Assembly: GCA_021802775.1 (NCBI GenBank)
Contig: JAJZRJ010000008.1
Location: 1 to 64,000, forward strand
Length of the DNA: 64,000 bases
Reading direction: 5' to 3'
Source of the DNA: Deltaproteobacteria bacterium
Lineage (GTDB): Bacteria > Desulfobacterota > Desulfobulbia > Desulfobulbales > Desulfurivibrionaceae
The translations under genes were made by a program, and so were the position numbers. Position 1 is the first letter of the stretch; every line of letters begins with the position of its first letter. Below, one piece after another: positions 52,578 to 63,940 of this stretch. The notes beneath the pieces are model-generated. The model did no database searches. It saw only the letters and a list, made by a program, of their open reading frames with translations, and was not told where the DNA came from.

Positions 52578-53207
52578 TCAGTGAATAAAATTGCCGATTC
52601 GGCTCCAGCGCACGGCAAAGTTGTCACGGTCCCACGACCAGTATAGCATAAAGGACTTACCCTTGATCGCTCTAAAATCGACAAATCCCCAAAAACGGCT
52701 GTCGTGGCTGTTGTCGCGGTTGTCGCCCATCACGAAGAGCGCATTGGGCGGCACCGTCACCGGGCCAAAGGTATCGCGCGGATCAACCTCGCCCGGGATG
52801 ATCTCCGGCCTTTTGTGTTTGACGTAAGGCTCGGTGATCTCTTTGCCATTGACATAGAGTTTCTTATCAATGCCCTGCACCGTGTCCCCCGGAATCCCGA
52901 CCACCCGCTTGATAAAATCCTGATCCGGGTTCTGGGGGAACTTGAAGACAATCACTTCACCGCGTTGCGGCGTACTCACCGGCAGCCAGAGGGCGCCGGT
53001 GAGGGGGTTCTTGACGCCGTAGGCAAACTTGTTCACCAACAGGTGGTCGCCGACAAGCAGGGTGTCCTCCATGGAACCAGAGGGAATCTTGAAGGCCTGC
53101 ACCACAAAGGTGCGGATGAAGAGGGCGAGAAGCAGGGCGATGCCGATGGCCTCCGCGTATTCGCGGAAGACGGACTTCTTGGGGACCTCAGCGGACTCGG
53201 TGTGCAA
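52578..53207 (-). CDS. lepB: Signal peptidase I
   Basis: 209 residues from a TTG at 53207, which sits 9 nt from GGAGG and is the most credible start; longer in-frame starts lack a Shine-Dalgarno sequence. One membrane helix (AEAIGIALLLALFIRTFVVQ), catalytic Ser in FKIPSGSMEDTLLVGD, catalytic Lys in DFIKRVVGIPGDTV and the C-terminal VMGDNRDNSHDSRFWGFV box. It processes exported proteins. A 44-residue ORF with a very strong Shine-Dalgarno sequence ends 16 nt upstream. Confidence 0.93.
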   Translation of the reverse strand: MHTESAEVPKKSVFREYAEAIGIALLLALFIRTFVVQAFKIPSGSMEDTLLVGDHLLVNKFAYGVKNPLTGALWLPVSTPQRGEVIVFKFPQNPDQDFIKRVVGIPGDTVQGIDKKLYVNGKEITEPYVKHKRPEIIPGEVDPRDTFGPVTVPPNALFVMGDNRDNSHDSRFWGFVDFRAIKGKSFMLYWSWDRDNFAVRWSRIGNFIH

Positions 53208-53223
53208 AGGGACGCGCCTCCAT

Positions 53224-53358
53224 TTAAGGATAAAAATCGAGTCGAGAATACTCGAAAACATTACAAAAGACAAGGCCCTTTAGGGCATTGGGAGCGACTC
53301 CCGCCACAATATCCATGCGCCGTCCCGGCGGGCCTGACGATTGGTCCGACATCAGCAT
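53224..53358 (-). CDS. Small leader ORF upstream of lepB
   Basis: 44 codons from the ATG at 53358, with AAGGAGGGG exactly 7 nt upstream, the strongest ribosome-binding site in this region. The product begins MLMSDQSSGPPGRRMDIVAG and ends in YP; it has no membrane helix and no family I recognise. It ends 16 nt before the lepB TTG. Because lepB itself uses a poor start codon, this ORF may feed ribosomes to lepB or act as a leader peptide. Confidence 0.55.
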   Translation of the reverse strand: MLMSDQSSGPPGRRMDIVAGVAPNALKGLVFCNVFEYSRLDFYP

Positions 53359-53390
53359 CTCTTCGCCCCTCCTTCATAACCGAATAACCA

Positions 53391-53405
53391 GTTAATTTTA
53401 TTAAC
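53391..53405. promoter_or_regulatory. AT-rich palindrome GTTAAT-TTT-ATTAAC
   Basis: A perfect 6-bp inverted repeat with 3-nt spacer, about 35 nt upstream of the lepB leader ORF start on the minus strand. Its position suggests an operator or part of the lepB promoter. Confidence 0.45.
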
Positions 53406-53499
53406 ATAAAACATCAATCATTTTTCTTCACCTGCAAGACCGGACAAACAATCTTTCCCACTTTTTTCAAAAATTCCACCGGTTAGCGCCCGTTTTCGC

Positions 53500-53529
53500 T
53501 TGACACCCCTCTTTTTTTCTGTCTCTAAT
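53500..53529 (+). promoter_or_regulatory. Sigma-70-type promoter of the pil genes
   Basis: TTGACA (53500-53505), 18-nt spacer, TCTAAT (53524-53529; 5 of 6 to TATAAT). It faces pilM, leaving a leader of about 120 nt. Confidence 0.7.
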
Positions 53530-53655
53530 GCAAGAAGACAAGCGGCAACCGGGCGCAGCGCCATGATTTTGCGGTCTTTTTTCCCTGCCCCCGACGGCTT
53601 GTCCACGGTAACACGAGAAAAAGTCGGCATTGTCAGGAGTTTGCGAGCATCTGTT

Positions 53656-54765
53656 ATGGATTTTAAACTGCCCAATCTTCATCTGCCCTCGCGGCCAAAG
53701 GGTTCGTCTCTATCCTTTGGCAAAAAGCAGCCGCTGTCTCTAGGCCTTGACATCGGTTCGCACTCCATCAAGATCTGCGAATTCGCCCAGACCGGCAGGG
53801 GCGGCTACAGGCTTCTCGCCCTTGGCAGCGCGCTCATGCCGCCCGATGCCATGGAGGACGGCGCCCTGCTTGATCCGGGCGCCGTGGCGAAAGTAATCGC
53901 CTCTTTGGTCGGCAACCTGAAGATCAAGGGAAAACGGGTTGCCTTTTCCGTTTCCGGCTATTCCGTCATCGTGAAAAAAATCAATCTGGAAGTGATGACC
54001 GAGGCGGAACTGGAAAAGCATATCCACGAAGAGGCCGAGCAGTATATCCCCTTTGACATCAACGACGTCTACCTTGACTTCCAGGACCTGCACACCAACA
54101 CCGAAGGCGAGGAGCGCACCGACGTCATGCTGGTGGCGGCCAAACGCGAGGTGGTGGATGGCTACCTTGACATGCTCCGCACGGCCGGGCTCAAACCGGT
54201 GGTGGTGGATGTGGATGCCTTTGCCCTGGAAAATGCTTTTGAGGCCAATTTCGGCCTCAGGGACAACGTGGTGCTCATCGACATCGGCGCCTCCAAGATG
54301 AACATCAACATCATCTCCGGCGGCATCTCCACCCTGGCCCGCGATGTGGTCCTCGGCAGCCGCCAACTCACCGAGCAGATCCAGAGCCGCTTCGGCCTGA
54401 ATCATGAAGAGGCCGAAGCCCTCAAGACCGGCGCCCAACCGGCGGGCGACCTGCGACCAGAGATCGAACGCCTTTTTGCCGAAACCTGCCGTCAGTGGGT
54501 GGCCGAGATCAAACGGGCCCTCGACTTTTACGCCTCCAACTATCCCGATGCGCCCATCGACAAACTGGTACTCTCCGGCGGCGGCGCCCGCATCGCCGGT
54601 TTGGCCGACTTCATTGCCAAGGAAACCGGCATGCCGGTCGAGATTTTCAACCCCTTTGCCGAAGCAGAATTCAACACCGATGCCATTGATCCCGCCTATC
54701 TCGAGGCCATTGCCCCGCAAATGGCGCTGGCAGCCGGTCTGGCAACCCGCCCTGTGGAGTTTTAA
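53656..54765 (+). CDS. pilM: Type IV pilus assembly ATPase-like protein PilM
   Basis: 369 residues from the ATG at 53656. Actin/FtsA-like cytoplasmic platform protein with phosphate-binding motifs LGLDIGSHSIKICEFAQTG and VVLIDIGASKMNINII and the adenosine motif KLVLSGGGARIAGLADFI. PilM binds the N-terminal tail of PilN. The AGGAG nearest the start is 16 nt away, so the start is slightly uncertain. First of a coupled pilM-N-O-P run. Confidence 0.93.
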   Translation: MDFKLPNLHLPSRPKGSSLSFGKKQPLSLGLDIGSHSIKICEFAQTGRGGYRLLALGSALMPPDAMEDGALLDPGAVAKVIASLVGNLKIKGKRVAFSVSGYSVIVKKINLEVMTEAELEKHIHEEAEQYIPFDINDVYLDFQDLHTNTEGEERTDVMLVAAKREVVDGYLDMLRTAGLKPVVVDVDAFALENAFEANFGLRDNVVLIDIGASKMNINIISGGISTLARDVVLGSRQLTEQIQSRFGLNHEEAEALKTGAQPAGDLRPEIERLFAETCRQWVAEIKRALDFYASNYPDAPIDKLVLSGGGARIAGLADFIAKETGMPVEIFNPFAEAEFNTDAIDPAYLEAIAPQMALAAGLATRPVEF

Positions 54766-54771
54766 AACGGC

Positions 54772-55377
54772 ATGATCCGCATCAACCTGCTGCCCATCAA
54801 GGAAATCAAACGCAAACTCCGCCTCCGGAACGAGGTGATCCTCTTTGCCGCTTCCTTCCTCGGGGTACTGGTCGTACTCGGCGCCATCAGCCTCGGCATG
54901 GCCCAGAAGGTGAGCGCCTTGACCGAGGAGATCAAAACCCTGGAAGACAAACGCAAATCCGTCGACCGGATCGTCAAACAGATCGACAAGCTCCGGAAGG
55001 ACAAAAAAACTCTGGAGACCAAACTTGCGGCGGTTGACAAGCTCAAGTCCGACTCCCAGCTCATGGTGCATGTGCTGGATGAGGTCGCCAACCGCACCCC
55101 GACCGCCAGCATGTGGCTCACCTCGCTCAAGGTCAGCGGCACCTCCATGCAGTTGAACGGGGTTGCCCTTGATAACGCGACCATTGCCCAGTACATGCGG
55201 GCGCTGGAGGCCTCCGACTACTTCGGCCCGGCGGAACTGGCCAATGCCTCGCAAACCGTGGTGGCCGGCCAAAAGCTGAAGTCTTTCGGGCTTACCCTGG
55301 CTATCACCCCACTCCAACCGGCACCACCTGCGGCCCCGGCTGCTGCACCCGCCAAGGAGGGCGCCAAACCACAATGA
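54772..55377 (+). CDS. pilN: Type IV pilus inner-membrane protein PilN
   Basis: 201 residues. It begins MIRINLLPIKEIKRKLRLRN, the conserved INLLP motif that docks on PilM. One membrane helix follows (FAASFLGVLVVLGAISLGMA), then a periplasmic coiled coil and ferredoxin-like domain. The C-terminus has a Pro/Ala tail. It overlaps pilO by 4 nt. Confidence 0.94.
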   Translation: MIRINLLPIKEIKRKLRLRNEVILFAASFLGVLVVLGAISLGMAQKVSALTEEIKTLEDKRKSVDRIVKQIDKLRKDKKTLETKLAAVDKLKSDSQLMVHVLDEVANRTPTASMWLTSLKVSGTSMQLNGVALDNATIAQYMRALEASDYFGPAELANASQTVVAGQKLKSFGLTLAITPLQPAPPAAPAAAPAKEGAKPQ

Positions 55378-56018
55378 ACCCGAAACTTGAGGCCCTCAGC
55401 AAAGGGTTTGATGCGTTTGTCGATACCAAGGTCAGCCGCCTCACCCCACCGCACAAGCTCCTGATCTGTATCGGTGCCTGGGCGCTGCCGGCGATTGCCT
55501 GCATCTTCCTGGTGTTCATGCCGAAAAGCACGGAAATCAACCAACTGAAAGGGAAGAAGGCCCGGCTCGAACAGGAACTGCAGAAAGTCGAAAAAATCGC
55601 CAAGGACCTCGACAAACATCGGGCCGAGATGCGGGCGGTGGAGGAACAGTTCAAGGCGGCCTCGCTCCTGCTGCCGGAACAGAAAGAGATTCCCAACCTC
55701 CTCACCAATATCTCCGGCCAGGGTACCAATTCAGGGCTTGAATTCCTTTCCTTCCAGCCGAAGCCGGAGGTGCCCAAGGAGTTCTATGCCGAGATCCCGG
55801 TGGACATTGCCGTCTCCGGCCCGTATCACAGCGTCGGGGTCTTTTTGGACAAGATCAGCAAGCTGCCGCGCATTGTCTCGGTGGTGAACCTCAATATGGG
55901 CACCCCCACCCAGGTCGGCAAGGAAATGTTCCTCAACTCCACCTTTAATCTGGTGACGTATCGTTTTATCGAAACACCACCAGCGGATGCCAATGCAAAA
56001 GGAAAGAAGAAAAAATAG
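55374..56018 (+). CDS. pilO: Type IV pilus inner-membrane protein PilO
   Basis: 214 residues. A short cytoplasmic segment, a membrane helix (ICIGAWALPAIACIFLVFMP), a coiled coil (KARLEQELQKVEKIAKDLDK) and the PilO-type domain (IPNLLTNISGQGTNSGLEFL). It pairs with PilN. Its end overlaps pilP by 32 nt. Confidence 0.94.
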   Translation: MNPKLEALSKGFDAFVDTKVSRLTPPHKLLICIGAWALPAIACIFLVFMPKSTEINQLKGKKARLEQELQKVEKIAKDLDKHRAEMRAVEEQFKAASLLLPEQKEIPNLLTNISGQGTNSGLEFLSFQPKPEVPKEFYAEIPVDIAVSGPYHSVGVFLDKISKLPRIVSVVNLNMGTPTQVGKEMFLNSTFNLVTYRFIETPPADANAKGKKKK

Positions 56019-56592
56019 CGGCCCGGTGACACGCCACGTCATAACGCTTACCGTTGGCCTGGGGCTGGCGCTGGCCTGCTTTCCGGCACAGTTTACCTCT
56101 GCGCAACAAGGAGCGGCACCGCCACCGGCTTCCGCTGCGCCAACACCTGTGCCCTCGCCACCGCCACCATCCCCAACAGAATCAAACCCGATGGCGGACA
56201 TCGAAAAACTGCTGCAGGAAAACACGCTGGCCTCTGTCTTTGTGTACCAGCGCGAGGGTCGGCCCGATCCCTTCTTCCCCTTCCTCACCCAGCAACCCCA
56301 GAGGGGGGGCGGAACGGGTGGTGAATCCACCGGGATGCAGCGCTTCGACCCCGGCCAATTGCGGCTGGTGGCCATTATCAAGACGGCGAAGGGGCGGGTG
56401 GCCATGGTCCAGGATTCCGCCGGCATCGGCTACACGCTCCGCCGCGGCTCCCGCATCGGCCGCAATGGCGAGGTGGTCGATATCCTCGCCAACAAGGTGA
56501 TCATCCGGCAGGAGGCCTTTTCAGCGACCAAGGAAAAACAGTACCGCACCACGGAGATGGTGCTAACGAAAGACGGAGACAAGAAGCCATGA
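55987..56592 (+). CDS. pilP: Type IV pilus lipoprotein-like PilP
   Basis: 201 residues. Hydrophobic export segment (VITLTVGLGLALACFPAQF); a Cys is inside but without a clear lipobox. A Pro-rich linker is followed by the PilP domain (RPDPFFPFL, FDPGQLRLVAIIKTAKGRVA, RRGSRIGRNGEVVDILANKV). PilP bridges PilN/O to the secretin. It overlaps the next gene by 4 nt (ATGA). Confidence 0.9.
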   Translation: MPMQKERRKNSGPVTRHVITLTVGLGLALACFPAQFTSAQQGAAPPPASAAPTPVPSPPPPSPTESNPMADIEKLLQENTLASVFVYQREGRPDPFFPFLTQQPQRGGGTGGESTGMQRFDPGQLRLVAIIKTAKGRVAMVQDSAGIGYTLRRGSRIGRNGEVVDILANKVIIRQEAFSATKEKQYRTTEMVLTKDGDKKP

Positions 56593-58652
56593 TCGTGCGC
56601 GCCCGACTGCCCTTTATACTCACCGCCCTGCTGGCGCTGGTGCTGTCATCGGCTCGCTGGACCGGCACGGCGTCAGGCGCCGCTGCTGTGGAAAAGGAGC
56701 CAACATATCAGATATCCGTCATCAAGGTGGAACAAAACGCGGATGAATTCCGACTCCGGATTCAGGGCAACGCTCCCCCCACCTATACGATATACGAACT
56801 CTTTGAGCCGCTGCGGGTCATCATCGACGTGGCGGATGCAACGCTGATCGCCACCCCGACCCTGCCGACGGATTTACCGCAGGGACCGATCCAACAGGTC
56901 AAGACCCAGGTGCTGCACGAACAGGAACCGGCCATTACCCGGGTGGAAGTCGTTCTGGCCGAGGATCGCGGCTATTCGGTGGAGCGGCGCAGCAACGATA
57001 TCCTCATCGCCTTTGCCAAGGAGGTCAAGAGCGAGAAGGTCGCCCTGCCCAAATCAAAAAAGACCGTGGCAACAAAGACCGGAGCCGCCAGCCAGATAAA
57101 AACCGGTGGCGCGGCGGCAACCCTGCTCCGGGAGGTGGTCGTCGATACCAGCGACCCGGTGGTCACCAAGGTTTTCCTCCGGGCGAATGGCCCCATTGCA
57201 AAATTCAAAAAGGCGGAAATCAAGAAAACCGCCACTCGTCCCGATCGGATGTACATCGATATCCCGGGCGTTAAACTGCCGGCCAAATCGCTCCGGCACA
57301 AGGTCGGCACCACGCTGGAAGGTGTTCGGGCGGCGCAGCGCGACGGCACGGTGCGGGTCGTCTTCGACTCCGGCCTTGCGGCACTCTTTGCCTACGATGT
57401 GCAACCCCAACCCGACGGCATGGTGGTTACTATTGCCGCTCCGGCGGAGTCGGCCAGCCTGAAAACTGTCTCGCCGACCCCGCCGCCGGCTCCCGCGACC
57501 ACCGACCCCGCAACCGCGCCGCAACCAGCGGGTGAAAAAGGCATATCCGCCTTGCTGCTCGCCGCGGAAAACGCCGAGGAACTGATCAAACCAATCCTCC
57601 CGCCGCTCAAGAAAACCAAGACCGCCGCGGGAACGGCAACCGTCAAACCGGCTAAAGGGAAGGGAAAGAAGGCACCGGCCATGAAAGTGGCCAAATCCGC
57701 CCCTGCTGCCGACACGTACAGCTTTGCCGGCTACACCAAACAACGGATCAGTGTGGACTTCTACAAGATCGATCTCCACAACGTCTTCCGCCTCTTTGGC
57801 GAGATCAGCGGCCAGAACATCGTGGTAGACGAGGCGGTCAACGGTACCCTCACGCTGGCGCTCAATGAAGTGCCGTGGGACTTTGCCCTGGACATCATTC
57901 TCAACCTCAAGGACCTCCAGAAGGAGGAACGATTCAACACCATCGTCATCGCGCCCAAGGCCAAGCAATTTATCTGGCCCAAGGTCGCCACCCAGAATAT
58001 CGCCTTCTCTGCCGACGGCGGCGAGAGGCTTGAGCCGATCTCCATCAAACAGCGGATCGAGACCCCCAAGGGCGTAATCGAGGCCAAGGCCATCATCCGC
58101 GAAGCCAGCGCCCTGGACAGCAAGGGCGACTATGCCGGCGCCCTGGCCGGCTACGAAAAGGCCTTCGCCTTGTGGCCGGATAATGACCAGCTGGCCGGAC
58201 GGATGGCGACCATCTGCCTCGTGCATCTCGGCCAAAATGCCAAGGCCGCCCATTATGCCAAGGCCGCCTTTGCCGCCGATCCGACCAATCTGAACGCGGC
58301 GCTCCAGGCAGCCATCGCCCTGGCCAACATGAAGAAGGTGCCCGAGGCCAAGGAATACTTCGACAAGGCCATCAACAACGACCAGGCAGCGGCAGAGGCG
58401 CTTCTCAGCTATGCCGCCTTTGCCGAGGAATACAACAGTTACAACGGCGCTCTTGCCCTGCTGGACCGGCACGCGGAACTCCATGGCGACACGCTGGACA
58501 GCATGGTCGCCACGGCCCGCCTCCTCGACAAGAAGGGCGACCGCCGGGCGGCGGCGGAGCAATACCGGACCGTGCTGCTCTCCGGTTACGAACTGCCGGC
58601 GGATCTCCAGCAATACATCAAGGGCCGCATCGCCGCGGCCGAGAATATGTAG
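56589..58652 (+). CDS. AMIN/STN-domain pilus protein with C-terminal TPRs (PilQ N-terminal part without the pore)
   Basis: 687 residues with a signal peptide (LPFILTALLALVLSSARW). Two AMIN-type domains (about 40-150 and 185-295) precede a Pro/Ala/Lys-rich linker. A secretin STN/N0-type domain follows (about 380-465: RISVDFYKIDLHNVFRLFGE, ALNEVPWDFALDIILNLKDL), which in PilQ leads into the pore. Here the pore is missing: the chain continues into TPR-like repeats (ALDSKGDYAGALAGYEKAFA, KEYFDKAINNDQAAAEALLS). It is followed at once by a separate secretin. Probably a periplasmic scaffold binding peptidoglycan, PilP and the secretin. Confidence 0.85.
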   Translation: MIVRARLPFILTALLALVLSSARWTGTASGAAAVEKEPTYQISVIKVEQNADEFRLRIQGNAPPTYTIYELFEPLRVIIDVADATLIATPTLPTDLPQGPIQQVKTQVLHEQEPAITRVEVVLAEDRGYSVERRSNDILIAFAKEVKSEKVALPKSKKTVATKTGAASQIKTGGAAATLLREVVVDTSDPVVTKVFLRANGPIAKFKKAEIKKTATRPDRMYIDIPGVKLPAKSLRHKVGTTLEGVRAAQRDGTVRVVFDSGLAALFAYDVQPQPDGMVVTIAAPAESASLKTVSPTPPPAPATTDPATAPQPAGEKGISALLLAAENAEELIKPILPPLKKTKTAAGTATVKPAKGKGKKAPAMKVAKSAPAADTYSFAGYTKQRISVDFYKIDLHNVFRLFGEISGQNIVVDEAVNGTLTLALNEVPWDFALDIILNLKDLQKEERFNTIVIAPKAKQFIWPKVATQNIAFSADGGERLEPISIKQRIETPKGVIEAKAIIREASALDSKGDYAGALAGYEKAFALWPDNDQLAGRMATICLVHLGQNAKAAHYAKAAFAADPTNLNAALQAAIALANMKKVPEAKEYFDKAINNDQAAAEALLSYAAFAEEYNSYNGALALLDRHAELHGDTLDSMVATARLLDKKGDRRAAAEQYRTVLLSGYELPADLQQYIKGRIAAAENM

Positions 58653-58721
58653 TTACGCTTTCCAAGCAAACGGATGACGCTAATGACCCGACAAGAACAA
58701 CCCCGGCCCAAAGGCACGACC

Positions 58722-60368
58722 ATGAAACGCTCGCAACCAGTGATACGTATCGCGATAGTGGCCCTGCTCGCGCTGCTCTGCTCCTGTGCTCCGGCGACGA
58801 AGACCAAACCGGCGGAATCGGCCCAGGCCAAGGAAGTTGAACAAAACACGCTGGAGCCGGGGCAGTTGCCGGTCCGTTTCCAGCAGCCCTCCTATGTGCT
58901 GAAAGAGTCCGCGGCCGGATCGCAACTCGGGCTTGGCGAAACAGCGGAAATCAAGATCCCCATCGGCGCCGACATCTCCTCCACCACCGGGCCGGTGGCC
59001 TTGCGCGACATCCTGAAGCGCCTGGCCGCCCTCAAGAAGATGAACATCAGCTGGGCCAGCGATGTGGACCAGTCATCCATGGTGGACGTGGATATCCGGG
59101 CTGAGGATGACTTTTTCGAGGCCATCGACAACATCCTCCGGCAGGTCGATTACTATCATGAGATCAAAGGCAACACCATCGTGGTGCAATACCGCGAGAC
59201 CAGGAAGTTCCACGTGGCCATGCCCTTCATGAAATCGACGTACAATACCGCAGTGGGTGGCGATGTCCTGGGGAGCAGCACGGGTGCCAGTGGCGCGAGC
59301 GGCGTTAAAGGAAATATCCAGATCACCAGCGAAAACAACCAGTTTGACATCTGGGACAACATCAAGAAAAACATCGACCAAATCCTGGAGATATGGGAGG
59401 AGACCGTTCCCCCGCCAGCCGCTGCAACCGCCGCAGCCCCGCAGGCCGGTGCGCCGCAGCCCGCCCAAGCCGCCCAACCGGCCGCCGCCGCAGCGACCAA
59501 ACGGAATGTCCAGGCCGGCAAGGGCTACTACAGCATCGATAAGCCCATCGGGCTGATCACCGTCACGGCCCCGCGGCCGCTGGTCGAAAAAATCGGCACA
59601 TATCTGGATAACCTGAAAAAGGAACTCTACCGTCAGGTTTCCATCGAGGCCAAGATCGTGGAGGTCACCATTGATGACACCTCCAAACGGGGTATAGACT
59701 GGAGCGGCTTCCTGACGGGCAAAGGATTGTCAATGACCCTCTTTGGCAGCTCGGGCGTTATCTACGATCCTAATCGGGACAACAGGAAACGCGGCGTGAC
59801 CGAGATTGCCGTGACCGGCAATCCCTTTAAGGTTGCTTTGGACTTCCTGGACGAACAGGGCCCCTCCAAGGTGCTGGCCAACCCGAAGCTGAGTGTCATG
59901 AATGGCCAGCCGGCCCTGATCAGCGCGGGCGACAGCATCAAGTATATCGACAAAATCGACGCAACGGTCAGCGAAAGCGGCGTCGTCACCTATTCTGCCA
60001 CCACGGCAACCCTCATGTCCGGCTTGGGCATGTCGGTGCTCGCCACCATCATGGATAACGACGAAATTATTCTCAGCCTCACGCCGGTCACCTCAAAACT
60101 GGAAAACAATGAAATCGAATACATTCCTATCGGTGCCGGAACGGTGGGTGTTCCCAGGATCAAGCTTAGGGAAATGAACACCACGGTACGCGTCAAGAGC
60201 GGCGAGGTTTTGGTGATCGGCGGGCTGATCGACAACGCCGAGAGCGATGATCGCACCAAGATTCCGTTTTTGGGAGATATCCCGGGAGTTGGTTCCCTCT
60301 TCTCGCACTCTGAAAAAAATACGAAAAAAACCGAGCTGGTCATCATGCTCCAACCCAAGATTCTCTAA
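58722..60368 (+). CDS. MshL/PilQ-like secretin lipoprotein
   Basis: 548 residues from the ATG at 58722, with AAGG upstream and a lipoprotein signal (IRIAIVALLALLCSC, lipobox LLCSC). The N0-type region (VALRDILKRLAALKKMNISW) and MshL-like segment (RKFHVAMPFMKSTYNTAVGG) are followed by the secretin pore (VSIEAKIVEVTIDDTSKRGI, VLANPKLSVMNGQPALISAG, GEVLVIGGLIDNAESDDRTK, IPFLGDIPGVGSLFSHSEKN). It forms the outer-membrane pilus channel. The lack of AMIN domains fits their presence in the preceding gene. Confidence 0.92.
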   Translation: MKRSQPVIRIAIVALLALLCSCAPATKTKPAESAQAKEVEQNTLEPGQLPVRFQQPSYVLKESAAGSQLGLGETAEIKIPIGADISSTTGPVALRDILKRLAALKKMNISWASDVDQSSMVDVDIRAEDDFFEAIDNILRQVDYYHEIKGNTIVVQYRETRKFHVAMPFMKSTYNTAVGGDVLGSSTGASGASGVKGNIQITSENNQFDIWDNIKKNIDQILEIWEETVPPPAAATAAAPQAGAPQPAQAAQPAAAAATKRNVQAGKGYYSIDKPIGLITVTAPRPLVEKIGTYLDNLKKELYRQVSIEAKIVEVTIDDTSKRGIDWSGFLTGKGLSMTLFGSSGVIYDPNRDNRKRGVTEIAVTGNPFKVALDFLDEQGPSKVLANPKLSVMNGQPALISAGDSIKYIDKIDATVSESGVVTYSATTATLMSGLGMSVLATIMDNDEIILSLTPVTSKLENNEIEYIPIGAGTVGVPRIKLREMNTTVRVKSGEVLVIGGLIDNAESDDRTKIPFLGDIPGVGSLFSHSEKNTKKTELVIMLQPKIL

Positions 60369-60391
60369 GATCACAGCAAGGCATGCAAAAG

Positions 60392-60418
60392 AAAAAGCCC
60401 GGCAGAGCCGGGCTTTTT
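60392..60418. terminator. Bidirectional terminator between the secretin gene and secB
   Basis: AAAAAGCCCGGC / GCCGGGCTTTTT, a 12-bp stem with a 3-nt loop. A and T tracts on both sides let it end both convergent transcripts. Confidence 0.93.
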
Positions 60419-60449
60419 CTTTGCTTACCTTTTCGCTCAACGCGGCTGC

Positions 60450-60938
60450 TTACTGCTTTGCCCCCTCGGCTGCCTGCTGGCGGCGGGAATTTTCATAGAG
60501 CGCCAGGAAGTTCACCGGCTCCATGAGGAAGGGGATGAAGCCGCCATCCACCGAGGCCTGGCTGATGAGCTGGCGGGTGAAGGGGAAGAGCAGGGCCGGA
60601 CACTCCACGGAGAGCACCGGCGGGATATGCTCGGCCGGGATATTCTTCAGCAGAAAGACGCCGGCGTGCTCCACCTCGATGAGAAAGAGCGATTTGCCGG
60701 AGGTGCTGGCCGTGACCTTGACGGTGATGGCCAGCGTCACCTCGTAGTGATCCTCGGCCTCAAGCTTACGGTGCTTAAGCCCCAGATTCACATCGACTTT
60801 CGGCTCGCCGCCCTTCTCCAGAAAGACATCGGGCGCATTGGGATTCTCAAAGGAGAGATCCTTCACATACATCTTCTGCAGCCGGAAAACCGGCGCAGCC
60901 TGTTCCTGGGCCGCAGTGCCCGCTTGCTCGTCTGACAT
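60450..60938 (-). CDS. secB: Protein-export chaperone SecB
   Basis: 162 residues. Tetrameric chaperone that keeps preproteins unfolded for SecA. Typical segments: FRLQKMYVKDLSFENPNAPD, the central strand VEHAGVFLLKNI and LLFPFTRQLISQASVDGGFI followed by EPVNFLALYE. Length and motifs match. Confidence 0.95.
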   Translation of the reverse strand: MSDEQAGTAAQEQAAPVFRLQKMYVKDLSFENPNAPDVFLEKGGEPKVDVNLGLKHRKLEAEDHYEVTLAITVKVTASTSGKSLFLIEVEHAGVFLLKNIPAEHIPPVLSVECPALLFPFTRQLISQASVDGGFIPFLMEPVNFLALYENSRRQQAAEGAKQ

Positions 60939-61051
60939 TCCATTCTCCTTTCCGGATCAAGAGGCATTGCCTCGTTATTGCGACAACCGTCTCACCGGTT
61001 ATACCGGATGGCGGTAAAAGAGACAAGCGCGGAAAAAGCTGCCAACGCGGC

Positions 61052-63910
<2,859 letters not shown>

Positions 63911-63940
63911 AATAATAAACTAAGAATGAAGAATGAAAAG

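Larger units (their letters stand above)
53359..53655. other. Divergent regulatory region between lepB and the pil genes
   Basis: No gene is visible. It holds the leader ORF Shine-Dalgarno sequence (53366-53374), a perfect AT-rich palindrome (53391-53405) and the pil promoter (53500-53529). Confidence 0.6.
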
